Below, one piece after another: positions 58,445-64,000 of a stretch of DNA of 64,000 nt. Position 1 is the first letter of the stretch. Every line of letters begins with the position of its first letter. The notes under the pieces are model-generated. The model saw nothing but the letters and a program-made list of their open reading frames with translations. It searched no databases and was not told the DNA's origin. Source of the stretch: Longimicrobiales bacterium (GTDB lineage Bacteria; Gemmatimonadota; Gemmatimonadetes; Longimicrobiales; Gaopeijiaceae); contig OY282361.1 in assembly GCA_958295645.1 (NCBI GenBank), positions 2,446,501 to 2,510,500 of the forward strand, in the 5' to 3' direction. A program made the translations under genes and the position numbers.

Positions 58445-59214
58445 GGCGCGCGTACTCTGCGGAGGGGGCGCAAGGCGTCCCCGGAGTCCGCTCTTTCCTC
58501 GCCCCCAACCCGGGGCCGTTCACCTTCGACGGCACGAGGAGCTACGTCGTGGGCAGCACCGGCCGCGAGGGCGCGGCGATCGTCGATCCCGGACCGGCGG
58601 TGGACGCGCACCTTTCCGTGCTGGCCGAGGCCGTCGAGGGTTCGGACCAGGTGGTGGTCCTGCTCACCCACGCTCATGCGGATCATGCGGAGGGGGCCTT
58701 CGCGCTCGCCGGCTTGCTGGGGGCCGAGGTGGTCGGCCCGGGCGGGCGCCGGGAGCTGCGCGACGGCGAGGAAATCGAGACCGACGCCGGACGGCTGGCG
58801 GCGCTCTCCACGCCCGGCCACGCTCGGCGGCACCTCTGCTTTCACCTGCGGGAGGCGGAGGCCGTCTTCACGGGCGACCTCGTCCTGGGCCGCGGCGACA
58901 CGACCTGGGTCGGCGAGCATCCTGGCGCCGTGGCGGACTATCTGAGGTCCTTGGACCGCCTTGAAGCGCTTCGGCCCCGGACGCTGCTTCCCGGACACGG
59001 CGAGCCGCTGCTCGAACCCCCGGCGGCCATCGCCCGCTTCCGCCGCCACCGCCTGAGGCGCATCGCTCAAGTCCGGCAGGCGTTGGCCTCGGGCGTCGAG
59101 CCCGTCCCGGCGGCATTGGCCGCGCACGTGTACGGCGAGCTGCCGGACGAGTTGTTCGGGATGGCGGTCAAGAGCGTCCAAGGCGTTCTGGACTACCTTG
59201 CCCGCGCCGAATAG
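58441..59214 (+). CDS. MBL-fold metallohydrolase, LACTB2/Gloxal-like (CTG start proposed)
   Basis: 257 residues. HxHxDH in LLTHAHADHAEG, HARRH and FTGDLVLG, GHGEPLLEP; a C-terminal helical domain (RIAQVRQALASG, AHVYGELPDELFGMA) matches LACTB2-like enzymes, which are nucleases or hydrolases. The conserved N-terminal strand APNPGPFTFDGTRSYVVG lies before the first canonical start (GTG 58548). CTG at 58441 overlaps the GAF stop as CTGA, the same arrangement as rnpA. Substrate unknown. Confidence 0.82.
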   Translation: MRRAYSAEGAQGVPGVRSFLAPNPGPFTFDGTRSYVVGSTGREGAAIVDPGPAVDAHLSVLAEAVEGSDQVVVLLTHAHADHAEGAFALAGLLGAEVVGPGGRRELRDGEEIETDAGRLAALSTPGHARRHLCFHLREAEAVFTGDLVLGRGDTTWVGEHPGAVADYLRSLDRLEALRPRTLLPGHGEPLLEPPAAIARFRRHRLRRIAQVRQALASGVEPVPAALAAHVYGELPDELFGMAVKSVQGVLDYLARAE

Positions 59215-59252
59215 GTTGCGTGGGATGATTCCAGGTTGCGTGGAATGATTCC
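59213..59252 (+). repeat. 20-bp tandem duplication at the glcDE start
   Basis: AGGTTGCGTGGGATGATTCC (59213-59232) is followed directly by a copy with one mismatch (59233-59252). The duplication doubles the start region: the first ATG (59225) leads to a stop after seven codons, the second (59245) opens the oxidase. Confidence 0.9.
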
Positions 59253-62100
59253 AGCCGCTCTCGTTGCCGAGCTCGCCGGCATCTGCGGACGGGAGGGCGT
59301 GATTGCCGAACGCGACCGCCTCCTCGCCTACGAGTCGGACGGCCTCACCGCCTACCGCCACCGTCCCGGCGCGGTCGTTCTGCCGCGAACCACGGACGAG
59401 CTGCGGGCCGCGGTCAGGAGGCTGTCGGCCCGTGGGCTGGCCATCGTTCCGCGCGGCGCGGGCACGGGCTTGTCGGGAGGCGCCGTGGCCTTGGGCGGAG
59501 CCGTGGTGATCGGGACCGCCCGGATGAACCGCATCCTGCACATGGACCCGGAGAACCGGCGGGTGCGCCTGCAGCCGGGCGTGATCAACGCCGAGCTGTC
59601 GGTGGCCGCCGCGCCCCACGGACTCCACTACGCGCCGGATCCTTCCTCGCAGTCCGCCTGTACGGTCGGCGGCAACGTGGCGGAGAACTCGGGCGGCCCG
59701 CACTGCCTCAAGCACGGCGTGACCTCCCGCTACGTGACGGGCCTGTCGGTCGTGCTCGCGGACGGCTCGCTCGTGGAGTTCGGCGGCTTGGGCAAGGAGG
59801 CGGGCGGATACGATCTGGCGGGGCTCTTCGTGGGCTCCGAGGGATGCTTCGGCATCGCGGCGGAGATCGAAGTCGGCCTGGTGCCGTTGCCGGAGGGGGT
59901 CCGCACGCTGTTGGCCGTCTTCGACCGCCTGGAGGACGCCGGGCGGGCCGTGTCCGAGATCGTGAGATGCGGCCTTTTGCCCGCCGCAATGGAGATCATC
60001 GACGGAGCCACGATTCGGGCGATCGAGAACAGCGTCTTCGCGGCGGGCTATCCCACCGACGCGGAGGCGGCGCTAGTGGTGGAGTTCGACGGCGTCGAGG
60101 CCGGGCTGGACGCGGAAACGGCTCGGGCTCGGAAGTGTTGCGAGGAAGCGGGCGCGAGGGAAGTCGAGCAGGCGCGGACCGAAGCCGGCCGGGCAGCGCT
60201 CTGGCGGGGACGCAAGAAGGCGTTCGGCGCGATGGGCCGCATAGCGCCCGACTTGCTCGTCCAGGACGCCACGGTCCCCCGAAGCGTGCTGCCCGAGGTG
60301 CTGCGCCGAATATCCGCAGTGGCGGAGCAGTACAAGTTGATCGTCGCGAACGTCTTCCACGCCGGTGACGGGAACCTGCATCCCAACATTCTGTTCGACC
60401 GTTCCGACGCGGAGGAGTTGGCCCGCGTCGAAGAGGCGTCGGCGGAGATCATGCGCCTGTGCGTGGCCGAGGGCGGAACGATTACCGGGGAACACGGAGT
60501 CGGACTCGACAAGAAGGCGTACATGCCGCTCGTCTACGGTCCCGAGGAGATTCGGCTGATGTGGGGCTTGCGGCGCGTCTTCGACCCCGGCGGCATCCTG
60601 AACCCGGGCAAGGTCCTGCCGGACGGCACGGAACCGGTCGAAGACTTTCCCTGCGGCGAATCGTCTGTTCAGGAGCGCCCTGAGGCCGAACGGGGCGACG
60701 GGAAGCGGGCGCCGGAGCGAGCGGGCTTGCGGCTTGCGGCGGGACTGGAACGCGCCGGGCTGGCTGCGGAGACCCTGCGGCTCGCCGGAGTCGCGGCGGA
60801 GTCGCGGATGCTTGGGTGGGGGGACGGAGCGGCGCCGAGCTGGCCGCCGGGCGTCGAGGCCGAAGCCGTCGTCTTTCCCCGTTCGGTGGAGGAAGTGCAG
60901 GCCGTAATGGAGTCGGCCAATCAGACGGGGGCTGCGGTGTTGCCGGCGGGTGGAGGAACTTGGTTGGCGCCGGGAAGCCGGGCCGGGCGGGTGGACATCG
61001 TTCTCTCGACGGCGCGGATGAATCAGGTGGAGCGCTACGAGCCGGCCGACCTGACGATCACGGTGGCGGCCGGGCGCGCCATGCAGCGGGGCTTCCCGGG
61101 TCTGGGCGGGGTTTCTGGGTCCGCGAAGGAGAACTTGAACGCGGACTTGGCGGCGCACGGACAGTGGCTGCCGCTGGATTCGCCGGGCGCCTGCGCCGGT
61201 ACGATCGGGGCTTTGGTGGCGACCGGGACGCCTGGGCCGCTGCGCAACAGGTACGGCGGGGTGCGGGACGCCGTGCTGGGCTTGGAGATGGTCACGGGCG
61301 ACGGGCGGCGGATCAAGTTCGGGGGACGGGTCGTCAAGAACGTCGCCGGGTACGACCTCGTGCGGTTGCTGACGGGGAGCCGGGGCAGCTTGGCCGTGAT
61401 CACCAGCGTTTCGGTTCGAGTCTTCCCGCGGCCCGAGGCCGACGTCACGCTGATTCAAGAGTTGCCTGCCGACGAGGTCGCGGAGAGGGCCCGCGCGCTT
61501 GCGAACAGCCCGTTGCCGGTGGCCGCCCTGGAAATCGGGCCATCGAGCGGGCGGAGCGACAGGTTCCCGTTGAAGGCGAGGTTCGTCGGCAGCGAGGCCG
61601 AAGTGGAGGACGTCGTCGAGAGAGCGCTTCCTTTTCTTGGGGGAGCGCCTCCGCCGGAACGCCTCGAGGGCGCCCGGTCCCGGTCGGATCACGGCGACTT
61701 GGAGGAATGGGAGGCGGATGCGCGGCTCGTTGTGCGCCTTGCCGCCCGTCCTTCGCTTCTGGAAGGCACGTTGCGCACGGCGCGCGCCTTGGCGGTGGAG
61801 TTGGGTGGGCAGCTCGTCGTGGACGCGCTCCAGGGAACGGCGAGAGTCAAGGTCGGCTCCCCGGCTGGCGACCCCTTGGCGCCTGTCGGCGGCGTCCCGG
61901 AGGACGGTTGGGTGGAGCGGCTGGCCGAGGCCAGAAGCGCTGTCGAAGAAACGGGAGGATCGCTCGCCGTCAGCCAAGCGCCGTTGGAGTTGGGCGAGAG
62001 CATTCGATGGACGAGCGAGTCGAGGGGCCAAGCGTTGCTTTCCAACCGCCTCGAGGCCCTCTTCGACCCGCGCGGCGTGCTGGCGGCGAAACGAGCGTGA
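59245..62100 (+). CDS. glycolate oxidase, fused GlcD-GlcE subunits
   Basis: 951 residues combining two FAD_binding_4-type halves. Residues 1-470 read as GlcD: VPRGAGTGLSGGAVALGGAV, CTVGGNVAENSGGPHCLKHG, FHAGDGNLHPNILFD and GEHGVGLDKKAYMPLV, then GGILNPGKVLP. A linker of about 70 residues follows. Residues 540-951 read as GlcE: VLPAGGGTWLAPGS, LDSPGACAGTIGALVATGTP and VKNVAGYDLVRLLTGSRGSL. With GlcF it would oxidise glycolate to glyoxylate and pass electrons to the quinone pool. Start ATG 59245 (TTG 59236 also possible). The stop overlaps glcF as GTGA. Confidence 0.88.
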   Translation: MIPAALVAELAGICGREGVIAERDRLLAYESDGLTAYRHRPGAVVLPRTTDELRAAVRRLSARGLAIVPRGAGTGLSGGAVALGGAVVIGTARMNRILHMDPENRRVRLQPGVINAELSVAAAPHGLHYAPDPSSQSACTVGGNVAENSGGPHCLKHGVTSRYVTGLSVVLADGSLVEFGGLGKEAGGYDLAGLFVGSEGCFGIAAEIEVGLVPLPEGVRTLLAVFDRLEDAGRAVSEIVRCGLLPAAMEIIDGATIRAIENSVFAAGYPTDAEAALVVEFDGVEAGLDAETARARKCCEEAGAREVEQARTEAGRAALWRGRKKAFGAMGRIAPDLLVQDATVPRSVLPEVLRRISAVAEQYKLIVANVFHAGDGNLHPNILFDRSDAEELARVEEASAEIMRLCVAEGGTITGEHGVGLDKKAYMPLVYGPEEIRLMWGLRRVFDPGGILNPGKVLPDGTEPVEDFPCGESSVQERPEAERGDGKRAPERAGLRLAAGLERAGLAAETLRLAGVAAESRMLGWGDGAAPSWPPGVEAEAVVFPRSVEEVQAVMESANQTGAAVLPAGGGTWLAPGSRAGRVDIVLSTARMNQVERYEPADLTITVAAGRAMQRGFPGLGGVSGSAKENLNADLAAHGQWLPLDSPGACAGTIGALVATGTPGPLRNRYGGVRDAVLGLEMVTGDGRRIKFGGRVVKNVAGYDLVRLLTGSRGSLAVITSVSVRVFPRPEADVTLIQELPADEVAERARALANSPLPVAALEIGPSSGRSDRFPLKARFVGSEAEVEDVVERALPFLGGAPPPERLEGARSRSDHGDLEEWEADARLVVRLAARPSLLEGTLRTARALAVELGGQLVVDALQGTARVKVGSPAGDPLAPVGGVPEDGWVERLAEARSAVEETGGSLAVSQAPLELGESIRWTSESRGQALLSNRLEALFDPRGVLAAKRA

Positions 62101-63626
62101 ACGTGCCTGCCCGGGCTCGGATGCGGCGGCCCTCCGGCCCAGGTGGCTCGCTGCGCGCCGCGGCCCCCCCCGCCGCCACCGTTGCCGTCCCGGCCGCCGC
62201 GAGCGCCGCCGACACCCTCGCTCTGGCGCTCGCCGACCAGCAGGAGGGCCTCCTCAACTGCGTGCACTGCGGCTTCTGCCTTCCCGCCTGCCCGACCTAC
62301 CGGCGCCTCGGCGACGAGGCGGACTCGCCCAGAGGACGCCTCTACCTGATGCAAGCGGTCGTCGAAGGGCGGCTCGACGCCGCCTCCGCCGCCTTTCAGG
62401 AGCACATCGGCCGTTGCCTCGGGTGCAGGGCCTGCGAACCCGCCTGTCCGTCCGGCGTCGAGTACGGCCGACTTCTGGAACTGGCCCGGCACGTAGGCGG
62501 CGAAGCAAGGCGTCCCGGCCTCGCGACACGCCTTCTGTTGCGCGTGGTCGGAACCCGCTGGCTGGCGCGGCCCGCCATGGCCGCGGCCCGTCTGCTCCGA
62601 GCCACCGGCGCCCCCGCGCTCGTCGCCTCCGCAAAGTTCGTGCCGGGCCGCCGAGGACGACTCGCGGCCGCCATGCTGGCGTCCTCGGCGCGCGGCAGGC
62701 TGCCCGTCGGCGAGACGGCGGCGGCCGAAGCGACGACTGGTCCGCGTGTCCGTCCCGCCGCCGCCGGGAGTGCGGTTGGCGCCGGGCTCCGTGCCGACCG
62801 CCCATCCTCCGACCGCCCCCCGACCGCCCCCTCCGGCCGCCCGCCCACCGTGGCGGTGCTCGACGGGTGCGTCCAAGCCGGCTTGTTCGCCCGCGTGAAC
62901 AAGGCCACGGTTCGAGTTCTCGAGACCAACGGCTACCGGGTCGCGCCCGCCCCCGGGCAAGGATGCTGCGGCGCCCTGCACGCTCATGCCGGCGATCTGC
63001 GAGCGGCGCGAGCCCTGGCGCGGCGCAACGTGGAGGCGTTTCGCAAGGCGGGGACCGACTACGTCGCCATGAACGCCTCCGGATGCGGTGCCGCAATGGC
63101 TTCGTACGGCGAGCTCCTGGCCCGCGACCCCGAGTTGGCCGGTCCCGCCGCGGAAGTCGCCGCCAAGGTCAGGGACGTCTCGCAACTGACGGCCGAGAGA
63201 GGGCCCGTCGCGGGCGCCCCCGTCGCGGCCAAGGTCGCCTGCGACGAGCCCTGCCATCTCCTCCACGCCCAGGGCCTGCCGCGCAGCGCGGAGAGGATCC
63301 TGCGAGCGGTTCCCGATCTGGACGTGGTGCCGCTCGCGAACGCGGCGGAATGCTGCGGTGGCGCAGGCATCTATGGACTTGCCCAGCCCGAACTGGGCGG
63401 GCGGATCGGCGGAGACAAAGTGGACGCCGTGCTCGAGTCGGGCGCTCAAGCGCTGGCGACCGGCAATCCCGGTTGCATGATGCAGATCGGCGCCGAACTC
63501 CGTCTGCGCGGGTGCCGCTTGCCCGTTCTCCACCCTGTCGAGATCCTCGACGAGAGCTACCGCCGGGCGGGAATGTACAAGCACGTCCGCCCCGAGCCTG
63601 TCAACGCGGCCGGAGCCAAGGCGTGA
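62097..63626 (+). CDS. glcF: glycolate oxidase iron-sulfur subunit
   Basis: 509 residues, GTG start. Two 4Fe-4S ferredoxin motifs: CVHCGFCLPACP and CLGCRACEPACP (about residues 56-120), then two CCG domains with GQGCCGALHAHAG and ECCGGAGIYG. The N-terminus is a 40-residue Ala/Pro-rich extension. A low-complexity Pro/Arg/Ser stretch (about 218-250) divides the halves. Third gene of the glycolate oxidase, coupled to the fused glcDE and to the M20 gene by GTGA overlaps. Confidence 0.92.
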   Translation: MNVPARARMRRPSGPGGSLRAAAPPAATVAVPAAASAADTLALALADQQEGLLNCVHCGFCLPACPTYRRLGDEADSPRGRLYLMQAVVEGRLDAASAAFQEHIGRCLGCRACEPACPSGVEYGRLLELARHVGGEARRPGLATRLLLRVVGTRWLARPAMAAARLLRATGAPALVASAKFVPGRRGRLAAAMLASSARGRLPVGETAAAEATTGPRVRPAAAGSAVGAGLRADRPSSDRPPTAPSGRPPTVAVLDGCVQAGLFARVNKATVRVLETNGYRVAPAPGQGCCGALHAHAGDLRAARALARRNVEAFRKAGTDYVAMNASGCGAAMASYGELLARDPELAGPAAEVAAKVRDVSQLTAERGPVAGAPVAAKVACDEPCHLLHAQGLPRSAERILRAVPDLDVVPLANAAECCGGAGIYGLAQPELGGRIGGDKVDAVLESGAQALATGNPGCMMQIGAELRLRGCRLPVLHPVEILDESYRRAGMYKHVRPEPVNAAGAKA

Positions 63627-64000
63627 ACTCGGCGCCAAACGTGGTGAACCTGGCGCCGCGGGTCGCGGAAGCGGACGCTCGCACAGGCCTCGACGATTTC
63701 TTGCAACTCCTGCAGGCGCTCGTGGAGACCGAGTCTCCCTCCCGCGACGAAGTTGCGATGGGCCGGGTGGCGCGAGTCGTCGAAGAGGCGATCGTGCAAG
63801 CAGGCGGACAGGCCGAGTCCATCCCCGCTTCAGGACTGGGCTCGCACCTTCTGGGCCGGTTTCGCGGCAGTCGGCCAGCGAACGAGAGGCCGCTTCTCGT
63901 GCTTGCGCACATGGACACCGTCCATCCCGTCGGCACGCTGGAGCGCTTGCCGTTCAAGGTTGTCGGCGGCCGCATACAGGGCCCCGGCGTGTACGACATG
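63623..64000 (+). CDS. M20 family metallopeptidase, 3' end outside the window
   Basis: The first 126 codons of an M20 peptidase, GTG start. The M20 signature LLVLAHMDTVHPVG and GPGVYDM are at the window edge; upstream is a helical N-terminal part (LQALVETESPSRDEVAMGRV). It resembles the CPG2 glutamate-carboxypeptidase group, but the catalytic Glu and dimerisation domain are not yet visible. It overlaps glcF as GTGA. Confidence 0.85.
   Translation, partial: MNSAPNVVNLAPRVAEADARTGLDDFLQLLQALVETESPSRDEVAMGRVARVVEEAIVQAGGQAESIPASGLGSHLLGRFRGSRPANERPLLVLAHMDTVHPVGTLERLPFKVVGGRIQGPGVYDM

Overview
The window is GC-rich, densely coded bacterial chromosome, and it contains the replication origin. A block transcribed leftwards (dnaA, a cluster of seven DnaA boxes, dnaN) sits back to back with a block transcribed rightwards (rpmH, rnpA, yidD, yidC, mnmE, mnmG, two parS sites, parA, parB). 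Gene style suggests Gemmatimonadota: TolB-like and 6-bladed propellers with signal peptides, large M14 and M42 peptidases, GTG/TTG starts, and NTGA stop/start overlaps almost everywhere. That phylum is an inference from gene content; no rRNA gene is present to test it.

Layout: 1-6 kb has the end of a MOSC protein, gyrA, a saccharopine-dehydrogenase-like protein and a secreted propeller. 5.6-9 kb has a leftward Nudix/queE/unknown cluster, an MDR oxidoreductase and a MazG-like pyrophosphohydrolase. 9-10.6 kb is an ECF sigma operon preceded by a four-times repeated motif. 10.7-13 kb is a threonine-to-glycine pair (tdh, kbl). 13-19 kb is a leftward set of lipoprotein, histidine kinase, sigma-54 response regulator, periplasmic coiled-coil protein and outer-membrane barrel; its last four genes overlap stop-to-start. 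19-31.5 kb is pyrE plus the origin region. 31.5-33.6 kb carries an M23 peptidase, a bactofilin and a Nif3-like protein. 33.7-38 kb has an M14 peptidase, a zinc-ribbon membrane protein and a DUF819 permease. 38-42 kb is a less orderly stretch of propeller genes, a propeller fragment and an ABC exporter. 42-49.8 kb encodes lipoate synthesis and the whole pyruvate dehydrogenase complex (lipA, E1 alpha, E1 beta, E2, an inserted amidohydrolase, E3). 49.8-54.5 kb is an accessory island with a single-chain restriction-modification enzyme and an AAA/DUF4143 ATPase, visibly lower in GC in parts. 54.5-64 kb holds ispH, a DUF393 thioredoxin-like protein, FxsA, an M42 peptidase, a free-methionine-sulfoxide-reductase-like GAF protein, an MBL hydrolase, a fused GlcD-GlcE, GlcF, and the start of an M20 peptidase.

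The most unusual points are these. Four genes (dnaA, rnpA, the Nif3-like gene, the MBL gene) have no ATG, GTG or TTG that keeps their conserved N-terminus, and in three of them a CTG overlaps the upstream stop codon. The kinase/regulator/coiled-coil/barrel operon is a candidate uncharacterised envelope system. The parABS genes lie next to an M23 peptidase and a bactofilin. GlcD and GlcE are fused. The ECF sigma operon has a repeated upstream motif. I found no tRNA, rRNA, CRISPR array or recognisable insertion sequence.
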